Positions 18,627 through 29,291 of a DNA stretch of 64,000 bases are shown in pieces. The notes beneath the pieces were generated by a model. That model saw only the letters and a program-made list of their open reading frames with translations, had not been told where the DNA came from and did no database searches. Within the stretch, counting starts at the first letter, position 1; the number at the start of each line of letters is the position of its first letter. Both the position numbers and the translations under genes were made by a program. This DNA comes from Burkholderiaceae bacterium (GTDB taxonomy: Bacteria; Pseudomonadota; Gammaproteobacteria; Burkholderiales; Burkholderiaceae_C), in NCBI GenBank assembly GCA_023954095.1, contig JAMLIQ010000006.1, positions 33,448 through 97,447 on the forward strand, given 5' to 3'.

Positions 18627-18829
18627 AGGAAAAAAGGGGTCGGAAACCGGATGTAAAGCTTCGCAAGCGGGTATTCCGGTAAGAGTTATTCACAGGGGAT
18701 GCGTTATTATCCCGCCTTTGCCGCCATACACCGCAATTGGCGGGTCAATGTGCGCAGTAGACCCAGATTAGACACCACAAAACCGGCGATGGCAGGCCGA
18801 AGCGCTTGCTGTGCCCGAGAGGATTTTGA

Positions 18830-19873
<1,044 letters not shown>

Positions 19874-19995
19874 AGCATCCAGGCGTTACGCACGCTGTGG
19901 ACGGGCGTTCTCCCTGCATGAACCGGGTTGTTCAACTCCCTTCGTCCTGCATGGTGGTGCAGTTTGCAATGGTGTCTGCCTGAAGGAGCGACCGC

Positions 19996-20919
19996 ATGCC
20001 GCTTGGGACCCTGGACCGTCGCGCCCCTTCCTTCATGCGGCAGGGGCCGTCGGCCGTTTCACAGCTTGTCCTGTACAGCGCCTTGGCGCTGTTTTTGATG
20101 GTGGCCGATGCCCGTTTTCGTGTAACCGACCCCTTGCGCAAGGGGATTGCCGCTGTGCTCTATCCGGCCCAATGGGCCATGGTCAAGCCCGTAGAGTGGG
20201 CTGAAGAGGCCGCAGGCTATTTCCAATCCTTGAAGGCAGCGCAGTCCGAGTCCGACCTTGCGCGCAAGCAGCTTGCACTGCAGTCGCAAAGGGCCCACCA
20301 GGCCGATCAACTGGCCCACGAGAATGAACGCCTGCGCCAGCTGCTCGGTTTGCGCGCGCGCCTGCAGGGAGCCTCCCAGGCCGCACAGATCCTGTATGAG
20401 ACCACCGATCCCTATTCGCGCCGGGTCATGGTGGATCGGGGGCAGGATGCCGGAGTGCAGGCAGGATCACCCGTGCTCGATGGTGCCGGTGTGCTGGGGC
20501 AGGTGACGCGGGTCTATCCCTTTGTGAGCGAAGTCACCCTGCTCATCGACCGCGATCAGGCCATCCCGGTGGTCAACATGCGGACCAATGCGCGTGGCGT
20601 GGCCTACGGAGATCCCGTCGCCAGCCATGGGGGCGGCATGGAATTGCGGTTCGTGTCGGCCAATGCCGATGTCCAGGAGAACGATCTCTTGACCACCAGC
20701 GGGCTCGACGGGGTGTATCCGTCCGGTTTGCCCGTGGCACGGGTGGTGCGCGTCGAGCGGCGGGCCGATTCGGCCTTTGCGCGCATCTATTGCGCACCCA
20801 TAGCGGCTATCCAGGGGGCACACCACGTGCTCTTGCTTGAACCGGTGGCGGGAGGTATTGCGCAACGCCCAGAGCCTGCGCCGGACGATGGCGCGGGCCG
20901 CAAGAAGGGGCGCAAATGA
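19996..20919 (+). CDS. mreC: rod-shape-determining protein MreC
   Basis: MreC is a bitopic inner-membrane protein whose periplasmic part activates PBP2-RodA. The 307 residues show a transmembrane helix (about 22-40), a coiled coil (about 75-118, including the heptad-like LARKQLALQSQRAHQADQLA) and the beta-barrel MreC domain with VMVDRGQDAGVQAGSPVLD and DLLTTSGLDGVYPSGLPV. The tail after about residue 285 is charged and poorly conserved. It lies between mreB and mreD on the same strand. Confidence 0.95.
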   Translation: MPLGTLDRRAPSFMRQGPSAVSQLVLYSALALFLMVADARFRVTDPLRKGIAAVLYPAQWAMVKPVEWAEEAAGYFQSLKAAQSESDLARKQLALQSQRAHQADQLAHENERLRQLLGLRARLQGASQAAQILYETTDPYSRRVMVDRGQDAGVQAGSPVLDGAGVLGQVTRVYPFVSEVTLLIDRDQAIPVVNMRTNARGVAYGDPVASHGGGMELRFVSANADVQENDLLTTSGLDGVYPSGLPVARVVRVERRADSAFARIYCAPIAAIQGAHHVLLLEPVAGGIAQRPEPAPDDGAGRKKGRK

Positions 20920-20953
20920 GGCGAGAAATCTCTTTTTGGGCGGGAGGATTGCC

Positions 20954-21472
20954 ATGATCATGCCCCGCGGCCAGCAATTGCTGTTGCCCGTCAATCCCGT
21001 CTTTATCGGAGCCAGCCTGGTGGCGGCCCTGGCGTTCAACATGCTGCCGCTGGGCCATGTGCCCTGGATGCCCGATGCCCTGGTGGTCCTCCTCGCTTTC
21101 TGGGGCGTGCACCAGCCCCTGCGCGTGGGCATGGGGATCGCGTTCCTGCTGGGACTGTGCATGGATGTGCAACAGTCCTCCCTGCTGGGCCAGCATGCGC
21201 TGGCCTATACCGTCCTGCTCTACGGCACACGTCGCACACACCGGCGTGTGCTGTGGTTCAGGCCCGGGCCGCAGTCTTTGCAGATGGTGGGACTTTTCGT
21301 TGTCGCCCATGCCGTGGTGCTCCTGGTGGGCGTGCTTGCCGGCGGCGTTTTCCCAGGGTGGTCGGTGTTGGCTGCTCCGGTGCTGGAAGCCATGCTCTGG
21401 CCGCTGGCCAGCTGGATCCTGCTCGCACCCCAGCGCCGGTCGCCCGACAGCAACGACAAGCGTGCGCAATGA
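20954..21472 (+). CDS. mreD: rod-shape-determining protein MreD
   Basis: MreD is a small integral membrane partner of MreC with several helices. The 172-residue product is almost entirely hydrophobic and carries the family stretch LRVGMGIAFLLGLCMDVQQSSLLGQHALAYTVL. The ATG at 20954 is preceded by a strong GGGAGG and lies 34 bp after mreC. An extended frame upstream overlapping mreC is not required. The C-terminal tail after residue about 155 is polar. Operon position confirms the assignment. Confidence 0.92.
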   Translation: MIMPRGQQLLLPVNPVFIGASLVAALAFNMLPLGHVPWMPDALVVLLAFWGVHQPLRVGMGIAFLLGLCMDVQQSSLLGQHALAYTVLLYGTRRTHRRVLWFRPGPQSLQMVGLFVVAHAVVLLVGVLAGGVFPGWSVLAAPVLEAMLWPLASWILLAPQRRSPDSNDKRAQ

Positions 21473-21562
21473 TGCCGATGACAGGGAGGCAGGCTATTCC
21501 GGGGGCGTTGATCGCGGGCAGCCCTGCGCACCGTTGCGCCGCACGGAGGGGCCGTTGCCGCC

Positions 21563-23509
21563 ATGACTGAGCTGCGCAATGCAGAACTGGATGCGCGGCG
21601 GTTTCGCCGGCGTATCCTCGTGGTGGGGGCGGTGGTGTTTTTCGCCTTTTGCCTGGTCGTGGCGCGCCTGGTCTTCCTGCAGGTGGTGCGGCATGAAGAC
21701 CTGGCGGAGCAGGCGGAGAGCAACCGCACGGCCATTGTGCCGGTGGTTCCCAACCGGGGCCTGATCCTTGATCGCAATGGCGTGGTGCTGGCCACCAACT
21801 ATGCGGCCTATACGCTGGAAATCACCCCGTCCAGAGTGGGCGAACTGGACGAAACCATTGATGCGCTGGCGCAGGTGGTGGACATTCAGCAGCGCGACCG
21901 GCGGCGCTTTCGGCGTCTGATGGAGGAGTCGCGCGGTTTTGAATCCCTGCCCATTCGCACCCGGCTGTCGGACCAGGAAGTGGCGCGTTTCACGGCGCAG
22001 CGCTACCGCTTTCCAGGGGTGGATGTGAAAGCGCGCTTGTTTCGCAACTATCCGCTGGGCGAGGTGGCCAGCCATGCCATCGGATACATCGGGCGCATCA
22101 ACCAGGCAGAAAAGGCGCAAATCCAGGATTCGGACGATGAAGCCAACTACCGGGGGACCGAATACATTGGCAAGCTGGGCATCGAGCACAGTTTCGAGGC
22201 GCCCCTGCACGGAGTGACCGGTGTCGAGCAGATGGAAACCTCGGCGGGTGGCCGGGCCGTGCGCAGGCTCGACAGCTTTCCAGCGACACCGGGCCAGACG
22301 GTTCAGTTGTCTCTGGACATCAAGCTGCAGAAGATGATCGAGGATCTGTATGGTGAGCGCCGGGGCGCCCTCGTTGCCATCGATCCCCGCACAGGAGAGG
22401 TCCTGGCACTGGTCAGCAAGCCGACCTTCGATCCGAACCTGTTTGTCGAAGGTATCGATGTGGAGAACTGGACGGCCCTCAACAAGTCGCTCGACAAGCC
22501 CTTGCTCAACCGCGCATTGCGCGGCACCTACCCTCCGGGCTCCACCTACAAGCCTTTCATGGCCCTCGCGGCACTGGAAACCGGAAAGCGCACACCGACG
22601 GCCATCACCATGGACAACGGTTCCTGGACTTTTGGCGGGCATACGTTCCGCAGCCATGGAGACCACGGCCTGGGACCGGTGGACATGTACCGCAGCATCG
22701 TGCAGTCCAGCAACGTGTATTACTACCAGTTGGCCAATGACATGGGCGTGGATGCGATGCACGATTTCATGAAACCGCTGGGGCTGGGGCAAATCACGGG
22801 CATTGACCTCAATGGCGAGGTGCGCGGTGTGCTGCCCAGCCAGGAGTGGAAGCGCAAGGCCTACCGGCGGCCTGAGCAGAAGAAATGGTATGCGGGAGAG
22901 ACCATCTCTCTGGGCATTGGCCAGGGCTACAACACCTTCACCATGCTGCAGCTGGCGCAGGCCACCGCCACACTGGCCAATGGCGGGGTGCAGCATCGCC
23001 CGCACCTTGGCGTGGCTACCCTGGATGCGGTGACGCGCGAGAGGCATCCTCTGGAGCAGCCGGCGCCCGTGGATCTGGGTTTCAAGCCTGCCAATGTGGA
23101 TGTGGTGCGGCGAGCCATGGTGGGCGTGACGCAAGGGGGGACTTCGACGCGGGTGTTTGCTGGGGCGCGCTATCTGTCTGCAGGAAAGACCGGCACCGCG
23201 CAGGCGGTGACCATCGGCCAGAAAGACCGATACAACGCCGCCAAACTGGAAGAGCACCAGCGAGACCATTCGCTCTACATTGCTTTCGCACCGGCAGAGT
23301 CGCCCCGCATTGCCTTGGCGGTGATCGTTGAGAACGCGGGTTTTGGCGCAGCCCACGCCGCCCCGATTGCCCGGCGCGTGTTTGATTACTGGCTTCTGGG
23401 GGAATACCCCAGCGAAGAGGATGTGGCTGCCATGCGCAAGGGCGTTGTTACGGCGCCCATTGGCAAGCCGCGGCAGGTGGCCGACATCGTGCTGCCCGGG
23501 CCTGAGTGA
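21563..23509 (+). CDS. mrdA: penicillin-binding protein 2 (elongation-specific transpeptidase)
   Basis: PBP2 crosslinks peptidoglycan during lateral elongation together with RodA and MreC. The 648-residue class B PBP has one N-terminal membrane helix (about 16-40), a pedestal domain and a transpeptidase domain with the S327-T-Y-K330 nucleophile motif, S382-S-N384 and K542-T-G-T. It follows mreD after 90 bp. rodA, often the next gene, is not here: the convergent transporter stops 7 bp after this gene. Confidence 0.96.
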   Translation: MTELRNAELDARRFRRRILVVGAVVFFAFCLVVARLVFLQVVRHEDLAEQAESNRTAIVPVVPNRGLILDRNGVVLATNYAAYTLEITPSRVGELDETIDALAQVVDIQQRDRRRFRRLMEESRGFESLPIRTRLSDQEVARFTAQRYRFPGVDVKARLFRNYPLGEVASHAIGYIGRINQAEKAQIQDSDDEANYRGTEYIGKLGIEHSFEAPLHGVTGVEQMETSAGGRAVRRLDSFPATPGQTVQLSLDIKLQKMIEDLYGERRGALVAIDPRTGEVLALVSKPTFDPNLFVEGIDVENWTALNKSLDKPLLNRALRGTYPPGSTYKPFMALAALETGKRTPTAITMDNGSWTFGGHTFRSHGDHGLGPVDMYRSIVQSSNVYYYQLANDMGVDAMHDFMKPLGLGQITGIDLNGEVRGVLPSQEWKRKAYRRPEQKKWYAGETISLGIGQGYNTFTMLQLAQATATLANGGVQHRPHLGVATLDAVTRERHPLEQPAPVDLGFKPANVDVVRRAMVGVTQGGTSTRVFAGARYLSAGKTGTAQAVTIGQKDRYNAAKLEEHQRDHSLYIAFAPAESPRIALAVIVENAGFGAAHAAPIARRVFDYWLLGEYPSEEDVAAMRKGVVTAPIGKPRQVADIVLPGPE

Positions 23510-23515
23510 CGGGCG

Positions 23516-24406
23516 TCAGGCGGTGATGGTGGCTGGAGCGGCGGGGCGCCATTGGCTGAAGATCAGGGCTGCTACCACCAGACTGGCCCCACTGAGCCCG
23601 GCCCATCCCAGGCGTTCACCCAGCAAAGCCCAGGCCGTGAGGGCTGCAAAAACCGGTTCCAGGCCAAAAATGATGGCGCTGCGCATGGCGTCCACACGCT
23701 GCTGCCCCCAGGCCTGCAACGTGACCACGACGACACTGGCTAGCAAACCCAGGTAGAGCAGCGCCATCCAGGCCGAACCGCCGAGGTGCGCCAGCGCTCC
23801 CAGCCAGGCCACGCCCGTGCCGCGCGCCAGCAGCAGCGCCATGGATGCCAGACACATCATGGTGGCCTGGGCGGCTGCCATGCGGGTGGACCGCAGCGGC
23901 AGCACCATATTGCGACGGGCGCACTCTTCCAGGGCCAGGATGTAGATGGCGTAGAACAGCGTACTCGCCAGCGTCAGGGAATCGCCCAGGTTCCACGGCT
24001 CATCCTCATGGAACATCAGCACCATGCCGACGCAGGCCATGGCACAGGCCGCCCACAACTGCCAGCCATAGCGGCGCTTGAGAACCAGCATGGCCAGCAA
24101 GGGGACGACCAGGACGTTCAGGCCGGTGACAAAGGCATTGCGGTTGCTGCTGGTGCGCGCCAATCCTTCGATCTGCAGCCAGAAGGCCAGAAACAGCAGC
24201 AATCCCAGGGCGCAGCCCCACAGGCGCTCACTGCGGCGCATGCCCCACCACAGGGGCCCAAGCACGACCAGGGCGATGGCAAAACGCAGCCAGATGATCT
24301 GCAGGGCATCAAGCTGGGATGACAGCAGCTTCATGGCGGGGAACGTGGTTCCCCACACCATGGTGACCAGAAGCAGGGCCAACAGGCCAAAACGTTCACG
24401 GCGCAT
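23516..24406 (-). CDS. DMT-superfamily transporter (EamA family)
   Basis: This 296-residue protein has ten predicted membrane helices arranged as two EamA repeats, the RhaT/YdcZ-like drug/metabolite transporter architecture. N-terminal TMVWGTTFPAMKLLSSQLDALQIIWLRFAIAL is a typical first repeat, and AIIFGLEPVFAALTAWALLGERLGWAGLSGASLVVAALI closes the second. Members export or import amino acids and other small metabolites; the substrate here cannot be predicted. Its start lies directly against the terminator of the upstream porin gene, so it is probably transcribed separately. It converges on mrdA with 6 bp between stop codons. Confidence 0.82.
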   Translation of the reverse strand: MRRERFGLLALLLVTMVWGTTFPAMKLLSSQLDALQIIWLRFAIALVVLGPLWWGMRRSERLWGCALGLLLFLAFWLQIEGLARTSSNRNAFVTGLNVLVVPLLAMLVLKRRYGWQLWAACAMACVGMVLMFHEDEPWNLGDSLTLASTLFYAIYILALEECARRNMVLPLRSTRMAAAQATMMCLASMALLLARGTGVAWLGALAHLGGSAWMALLYLGLLASVVVVTLQAWGQQRVDAMRSAIIFGLEPVFAALTAWALLGERLGWAGLSGASLVVAALIFSQWRPAAPATITA

Positions 24407-24436
24407 AAAAAAAGCTGACCGGTTGCCCGGCCAGCT
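24407..24436 (-). terminator. rho-independent terminator of the porin gene
   Basis: On the minus strand a stem AGCTGGCCGG / CCGGTCAGCT with a 4-nt loop (one mismatch) is followed by seven T residues. It sits 22 bp after the porin stop codon. The T run ends exactly at the start codon of the DMT transporter gene. Confidence 0.85.
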
Positions 24437-24458
24437 GCGTGAGGGGGGCGAAGGGATG

Positions 24459-25745
24459 TCAGTTGAAGAGGTAGCGCGCCTGCAGGTTCAGGCGCGTCAT
24501 ACGGCCGGTGTCGCCGCCAAACGTGGTGCGTCGACCGCCCAGCAGTTCGCCACCCAGCTCCACGTTCTTGATCGGCGTGTAGTACAGGCCGGCATGCCAC
24601 TGGAACAGCTTGAGATTGCCGCCCGAGCCGTAAGCGTTCACGTAGTCGTCGCCCAGCTTGCGCCGGGATTCCACCCAGCCCATGGCCAGCGTGCCGCGCA
24701 ATTGCTCGCTGAATACATTGCCCAGGCCCAGTACCACGCCCTGGGCGCGATCCAGCCGCAGCGTGCTGCCATCGGCCACGGGGTAGTTGGCGCCGACCAG
24801 GTAGGCACCGTCGTTGTCACCATCCATCAGCGTGTACTGCGCCATCAGCGTGGTGGTCCCGGTGAGCTTGTAGGAGCCCGACAGGCCGAAGCCCAGGCCG
24901 CGCTTGCTGACTCCGCCCATGCGCTGCTCGTGCGAAAGCATGCGGGCGCTCATGCTGCCCCAGTCGTAGCCCTTGTCGATGCGTGCGATGAGGTTGGGCG
25001 AGTGCGCACCGTCGGACGGGTCTTCGAGGGCAAACTGGAATTTGGCCAGGTTGGGGTTGTTGTAGGTGTAACGCACCTGCACCGGGCGGCGGGAGGTGGC
25101 GCCGGGCGGGCCATTGAAATCCACGGTCTCGGGCAGGTTGTCCAGATCCATGAAGGTGGACCAGGTCTGGCCGATCAGCCAGCCGGCGTACTCGCCATAG
25201 GCGTGGCGCAGGCGCAGGCGGTTGCGGTTGCACTCCGAGCCGCAGTAGCCATAGAAATCGGCCTCGATCTTGGTGTTGAACGCGCCGTTGCCCATGGGGG
25301 TGGAGGTTTCAAAACCAAATCGCGAGGTCTGGCCGGTCAGCACGGTCTTGCCATGGTCGCTGCTGCCCAGGGGCTGTTCGGCGAGGTTGGAGAAGTTGTC
25401 ACCGGGGGCCGTGCCCTTGAAGTCCTTGATCAGGTTGGCTTCGGCAAAACCGTAGACGCGAATGGATGTCTCGCTGCCCGGCAAACGGAAGCTGCCCGGA
25501 ATGTCGCCCAGCACGACCGCATCCTTCTGCTTGAGTTCGACCGCGTCGATACGGTCGTTCCAGCCCGACGCCGAAGCGGCGGGTGCCTGGGCTTGCTGCG
25601 CCTTCATCTGGTTCAACTCGGCGCGCAGGGCCTTGAGTTCATTGCGCAGTTCCTCGAAATCCTTGGCCGACTGGGCCAAGGCGCCCGGGGGCAGACTGCA
25701 CAGGCCGGCGGCCAGCAGGGTCACGAATGCAGGGGTCAGTTTCAT
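24459..25745 (-). CDS. DcaP-like outer-membrane porin
   Basis: This 428-residue protein has a signal peptide (MKLTPAFVTLLAAGLCSLPPG, cleavage after ALA near residue 24), a short coiled coil (FEELRNELKALRAELNQMKAQ) and a beta-barrel. The stretches RLRHAYGEYAGWLIGQTWSTF and LPETVDFNGPPGATSRR match the DcaP/alginate-porin-like family, whose trimers import dicarboxylic and other organic acids. The protein ends RYLFN rather than in a terminal aromatic residue. Chosen ATG at 25745; a longer frame upstream is not needed. Its substrate is unknown, and adjacency to an amino-acid importer may be coincidental. Confidence 0.82.
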   Translation of the reverse strand: MKLTPAFVTLLAAGLCSLPPGALAQSAKDFEELRNELKALRAELNQMKAQQAQAPAASASGWNDRIDAVELKQKDAVVLGDIPGSFRLPGSETSIRVYGFAEANLIKDFKGTAPGDNFSNLAEQPLGSSDHGKTVLTGQTSRFGFETSTPMGNGAFNTKIEADFYGYCGSECNRNRLRLRHAYGEYAGWLIGQTWSTFMDLDNLPETVDFNGPPGATSRRPVQVRYTYNNPNLAKFQFALEDPSDGAHSPNLIARIDKGYDWGSMSARMLSHEQRMGGVSKRGLGFGLSGSYKLTGTTTLMAQYTLMDGDNDGAYLVGANYPVADGSTLRLDRAQGVVLGLGNVFSEQLRGTLAMGWVESRRKLGDDYVNAYGSGGNLKLFQWHAGLYYTPIKNVELGGELLGGRRTTFGGDTGRMTRLNLQARYLFN

Positions 25746-25797
25746 GGTCACTCCGTTGGGTTTTTGGGGGTGTTGCGAAGACGATGGGCTCTGGATC

Positions 25798-26541
25798 TCA
25801 GGCGCCCATGCGGCCAATGAAGGCCCGGATGCGGTCATTGCCCGGGTCGTTGAAGAAATCGGCAGGAGGCGCGTCGTGCGCTATGCGGCCCTGGTCAAAG
25901 AACAGCACGCGGTCAGCCACCTCGCGGGCAAAACCCATCTCGTGCGTGACCACGATCATGGTCATGCCGCCCCGGGCCAGCTCACGCATCACATCCAGCA
26001 CCTCCTGCACCATCTCCGGGTCGAGGGCTGAAGTGGGTTCGTCAAACAGCATCACCTGGGGTGCCATCGCCAGTGCACGGGCGATGGCCACGCGCTGCTG
26101 CTGCCCGCCCGACAGTTGCCAGGGGTATTTGTGCGCGTGCTCCTGCAGCCCTACGCGGCGCAGCAGCACCATCGCCTGTTCGTTGGCCTGGGCGCGGGCT
26201 GTGCGGCGGATGCGCCGGGGTGCCAGCGTGATGTTGTCGAGCACGCTGAGATGGCCGAACAGATTGAATTGCTGGAACACCATGCCAACCTCGCTGCGCT
26301 GGCGCTGCAAGGTGTGTGGATCGTCCGTGACGGGCACTCCACCAATGGTGATGGAACCGCTGTCATGGGGTTCGAGCCGGTTGATGGCGCGCAGCAGGGT
26401 GCTCTTGCCCGAGCCCGAGGCGCCGATGATGACCGTCACCTCTCCCGTGTTGAAGTGCGTGGAAACGTCGCGCAGCACCTGGTGCGCGCCGAAGGATTTG
26501 CAGACCCGGTCTGCCACGATGTAGGGGCTGGCCGCACTCAT
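25798..26541 (-). CDS. polar amino acid ABC transporter ATP-binding protein
   Basis: This 247-residue ATPase is of the GlnQ/HisP type. Motifs are Walker [10 protein letters not shown] (about 40-48), Q-loop [17 protein letters not shown], signature LSGGQQQR, Walker [15 protein letters not shown] and the H-loop [16 protein letters not shown]. It energises the importer formed with the upstream permease and substrate-binding protein. Its start overlaps the permease stop by 4 bp (ATGA type), indicating translational coupling. The gene order on the minus strand is binding protein, permease, ATPase. Confidence 0.93.
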   Translation of the reverse strand: MSAASPYIVADRVCKSFGAHQVLRDVSTHFNTGEVTVIIGASGSGKSTLLRAINRLEPHDSGSITIGGVPVTDDPHTLQRQRSEVGMVFQQFNLFGHLSVLDNITLAPRRIRRTARAQANEQAMVLLRRVGLQEHAHKYPWQLSGGQQQRVAIARALAMAPQVMLFDEPTSALDPEMVQEVLDVMRELARGGMTMIVVTHEMGFAREVADRVLFFDQGRIAHDAPPADFFNDPGNDRIRAFIGRMGA

Positions 26542-27320
26542 TGGTTGCGCCCTTCCACGTCGAAACGGTACTCGATGGCGTTGGAGATCTGCGTCACCAG
26601 CGTGGTCAGCAGCAGATAGGTGACCGCGACCGTGGTGAGGGTGGCAATGGGCTGGAAAGTGGCTGACTGGATGCGGTTGCCCACGTTGGTCAGCTCCACC
26701 ACGCCGATGGCATAAGCCAGCGACGAATCCTTGAGCAGGGCCACGAAATTGCTCACCAAGGGCGGCAGTGCAATCTTGAAGGCCTGGGGGAACACCACAT
26801 CAAAGAACACATGGGTACGGCCCAGGCCCAGAGCGCGTGCGGCTTCGGTCTGGCCCCGGGGAACCGCCAGCAGGCCGGCCCGGATGGCTTCGGCGTTGTA
26901 GGCCCCGACGTTCAGGGCCAGCGCCACCACAGCGGCGGCAAAATCGGGCAGGTTCAGTCCGGGCACGAGCACGGGCAGTGCAAAGTAGACGAACAGGATC
27001 TGCACCAGCAGCGGTGTGCCGCGGATGGCCCAGATGTAGAAACTGGCTGCCCAGCGCAACGCCGCCCAGCGTGCGGTGCGCGCCAGGGCGGCTGCTGTAC
27101 CCAGGGCCAGTCCGACGCTACCGCTGACGAGCGTCAGCCACAGCGTGGTACGGGCACCGGCCGAAAAGGCCTGTGCGTTCGGTCCGATGGGCTCGGGCAG
27201 GAAGGAGAGAACCTGGCCCAGCAGGGCCAGTGCGGACACCATCAGCACCAGAGCGCTGACCAGCGTGGCATTGCTGCGCTGCTGGCGGCTCCAGTGGTGC
27301 GGCCAAAGGGCGATGAGCAT
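26538..27320 (-). CDS. polar amino acid ABC transporter permease
   Basis: This 260-residue inner-membrane permease is of the HisM/GlnP family with about five or six helices. The ATPase-coupling EAA loop is visible as [30 protein letters not shown] typical pairing motif, [22 protein letters not shown], lies mid-protein. Only one permease gene is present, so the channel is presumably a homodimer. It starts 32 bp after the binding-protein stop codon. Substrate class (polar amino acids) is inferred from the family. Confidence 0.9.
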   Translation of the reverse strand: MLIALWPHHWSRQQRSNATLVSALVLMVSALALLGQVLSFLPEPIGPNAQAFSAGARTTLWLTLVSGSVGLALGTAAALARTARWAALRWAASFYIWAIRGTPLLVQILFVYFALPVLVPGLNLPDFAAAVVALALNVGAYNAEAIRAGLLAVPRGQTEAARALGLGRTHVFFDVVFPQAFKIALPPLVSNFVALLKDSSLAYAIGVVELTNVGNRIQSATFQPIATLTTVAVTYLLLTTLVTQISNAIEYRFDVEGRNQ

Positions 27321-27352
27321 GAGAAACCGTCAGGAAGGGCGAATGCCCGCGC

Positions 27353-28114
27353 TCAGTTGCAGCGCACGTCTTCGTTGAAATACTTCTTGGAGAGCTGGGT
27401 GTAGCTGCCGTCGGCCATGGTCTCGGCCAGGGCCTTGGACCAGCCCTGGGCCAGCGACTGGTTGCCCTTGGCCACAGCGGCGGCGATGCGCTCGATGAAC
27501 AGCATGTCGCCCAGCTTGAAGCCGGCTGTTGGGTTCTTGTCCACCACGGCCTTGGCCACGAAACGGTCGGTCACCCAGGCATCGACGCGGCGCGAGTTGA
27601 GTGCGCTGCGCGCATCCACGTCGGTCGGAAAGTTCTTCATTTCCTTGATGGCGGAGACCTTCTGCACGTTCTCCAGGTAGCTGGTGCCGGTCTGCACTGC
27701 CACCACCTTGCCTGCCAGGTCCTTGGCGGTACGGATGGCCGGGTCCATGGCGATGATCATGCCGCCCGAGCAGTAGTGCGGTTCGGTGAATGTGACCGCC
27801 TTGGCGCGCTCGTCGGTGATGCCGTGCGAAGCAATCACCAGATCCCAGCGGTCCTGGCGCAGGCCGGTGAGCAGGGCGTCAAAGCCCAGCGTCTTCCACT
27901 GGATGGTCACGCCCATCTTCTTGGCCACGAGTTCGGCCAGATCGACCTCGAAGCCCGTCAGCGTAGTGCCGTTGAAGAAATTGAAGGGGGCGAATTGCCC
28001 TTCGGTGGCAATGAGGATCTTGCCGTCTTTCTTGATTTCGTCGAGGGTGCGTGCTTGCACGGAAAAGACGGCGCACAGCGCCACAGCGGAGGCAACGAGC
28101 TTGAGCAACTTCAT
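27353..28114 (-). CDS. amino acid ABC transporter substrate-binding protein
   Basis: This 253-residue periplasmic family 3 solute-binding protein (SBP_bac_3) has a signal peptide (MKLLKLVASAVALCAVFSVQA). The body begins RTLDEIKKDGKILIATEGQFAPFNFF, and LTGFEVDLAELVAKKMG and DAWVTDRFVAKAVV are standard family segments. It delivers substrate to the permease-ATPase encoded downstream. Residues around the ligand pocket do not let me separate glutamine, arginine or other polar amino acids. The ATG at 28114 gives the complete signal peptide. Confidence 0.9.
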   Translation of the reverse strand: MKLLKLVASAVALCAVFSVQARTLDEIKKDGKILIATEGQFAPFNFFNGTTLTGFEVDLAELVAKKMGVTIQWKTLGFDALLTGLRQDRWDLVIASHGITDERAKAVTFTEPHYCSGGMIIAMDPAIRTAKDLAGKVVAVQTGTSYLENVQKVSAIKEMKNFPTDVDARSALNSRRVDAWVTDRFVAKAVVDKNPTAGFKLGDMLFIERIAAAVAKGNQSLAQGWSKALAETMADGSYTQLSKKYFNEDVRCN

Positions 28115-28140
28115 TGTGTGTCCTGTCGGGGGTGGTTCAG

Positions 28141-28220
28141 GTACAAAAAATCCGGCCTGCGGATAGCAAGGCCGGAACCAGAAAAACCACAGGGCGGTAC
28201 AAGGGTGTTTGCGCCGCCCT
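28141..28220 (-). terminator. tandem terminator-like hairpins between the TSUP gene and the ABC operon
   Basis: Two minus-strand hairpins follow one another. The first has stem AGGGCGG/CCGCCCT (28191-28197 with 28214-28220) and is followed by GTGGTTTTTC. The second has stem TCCGGCCT/AGGCCGGA (28151-28158 with 28169-28176) and is followed by six T residues. They lie 70 to 145 bp after the TSUP stop and 27 bp before the binding-protein start, so they could end the upstream transcript or form an attenuating leader. Confidence 0.7.
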
Positions 28221-28289
28221 GTCATTGAACTGACGCAATTATAGAGGGGGGCTTTGCAGTACCGGCTATTGAGGACAACCCCTATGGTG

Positions 28290-29048
28290 TCAGCGCAGGA
28301 ACGCGTCGTAGCCGGTTTTGAGGATCAGGGTACTGACCACGAAAATGAAAATCCAGCGCACGAAGCCCGTGCCGTGCTTGAGCGCCATGTGGGTGCCCAG
28401 CAGACTGCCCACCACATTGGCCACCGCCAGGGGCAGGGCGAAATGCCACCAGACATGGCCCTTGTATGTGAAGAGGATGAGAGCCGCGATGTTCGTCGAA
28501 ACATTGAGCAGCTTCGCTGATGCGGATGCGTTCAGAAAGTCGTAGCCCAGCAGGCGCACGAACAGAAACACGAAGAAACTGCCGGTGCCCGGGCCGAAGA
28601 AACCGTCGTAGAAACCCACCAGCAGACCAATCAGGCTGGCGGCCAGCCACTCGGCGTTTTCTGCAAATCGGGGGATATGGTGGCGGCCCAGTTCCTTCTT
28701 GGCCAGCGTGTAGGCCAGCACGGCCAGCAGTACCAGCGGCAAGAGCTTGCGCAGAAAGTCGGGCGAGAGCACGGTGACAGCCCAGGCTCCGGCAAAAGCG
28801 CCGATGAATCCGGCCAGTGCGGCCGGCAGCATGGCCTGCCAGCGGATCTGGACCCGGCGGCTGTACTGCCAGGTCGCCATGGCCGTGCCCCAGATCGAGG
28901 CGCTCTTGTTGGTGCCCAGGAGCGTCGCCGGGGGGGCGCTCGGGAAGGTCGCAAACAAGGCAGGCAGCAAAATCAGGCCGCCGCCGCCGACGATGGCATC
29001 CACAAAGCCGGCAAACAGGGAGGCCAGCGAAACCAGTATCCATTCCAT
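28290..29048 (-). CDS. TSUP family permease (TauE/SafE)
   Basis: This 252-residue membrane protein has about eight helices. The opening WILVSLASLFAGFVDAIVGGGGLILLP and the second-repeat motif IGLLVGFYDGFFGPGTGSFF are the paired signatures of the TauE/SafE family, which exports sulfite or organosulfur anions and other small anions. The substrate is not predictable. It is a single gene, with a terminator upstream belonging to the GMC oxidoreductase and tandem hairpins downstream. Confidence 0.88.
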   Translation of the reverse strand: MEWILVSLASLFAGFVDAIVGGGGLILLPALFATFPSAPPATLLGTNKSASIWGTAMATWQYSRRVQIRWQAMLPAALAGFIGAFAGAWAVTVLSPDFLRKLLPLVLLAVLAYTLAKKELGRHHIPRFAENAEWLAASLIGLLVGFYDGFFGPGTGSFFVFLFVRLLGYDFLNASASAKLLNVSTNIAALILFTYKGHVWWHFALPLAVANVVGSLLGTHMALKHGTGFVRWIFIFVVSTLILKTGYDAFLR

Positions 29049-29088
29049 GGGCGGATTGTCGCACCCTGCCTGGATCGCCTGATCGGGT

Positions 29089-29118
29089 GAAAAAAAACGC
29101 TGGACAGGCCAGCGTTTG
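29089..29118 (-). terminator. rho-independent terminator of the GMC oxidoreductase gene
   Basis: The minus strand reads AACGCTGG, a 5-nt loop, CCAGCGTT and then a run of T residues (plus-strand A run 29090-29097). It lies in the 243-bp gap 29049-29291, the longest gene-free stretch in the window, in which I see nothing else. The distance from the GMC stop codon is about 175 bp. Confidence 0.8.
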
Positions 29119-29291
29119 CAAAAAACTGCGCCTCATCGGGCGCTTTGAAAATGGTTGTGGCTGTAGGTTGTCTCCCCGGCCCCCCGTTCGACGCACCGGG
29201 GTGCGCTTTCGAGTGCATGAACTGTAACGGCGCAGGCCCCGCAGGGGCATTGGGGATTTCCCGCCCTGCAAACCTGAATCGTTACGACGTG

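Noticed and set aside
18686-18694. TTATTCACA match to a DnaA box in the gatC-mreB intergenic region
   Set aside because: Only one site, with no AT-rich unwinding region or dnaA/dnaN neighbour; a chance 9-mer is likely.
28254-28520. Short plus-strand frame across the end of the TSUP gene
   Set aside because: It is antisense to well-supported membrane protein coding and has no ribosome-binding site.
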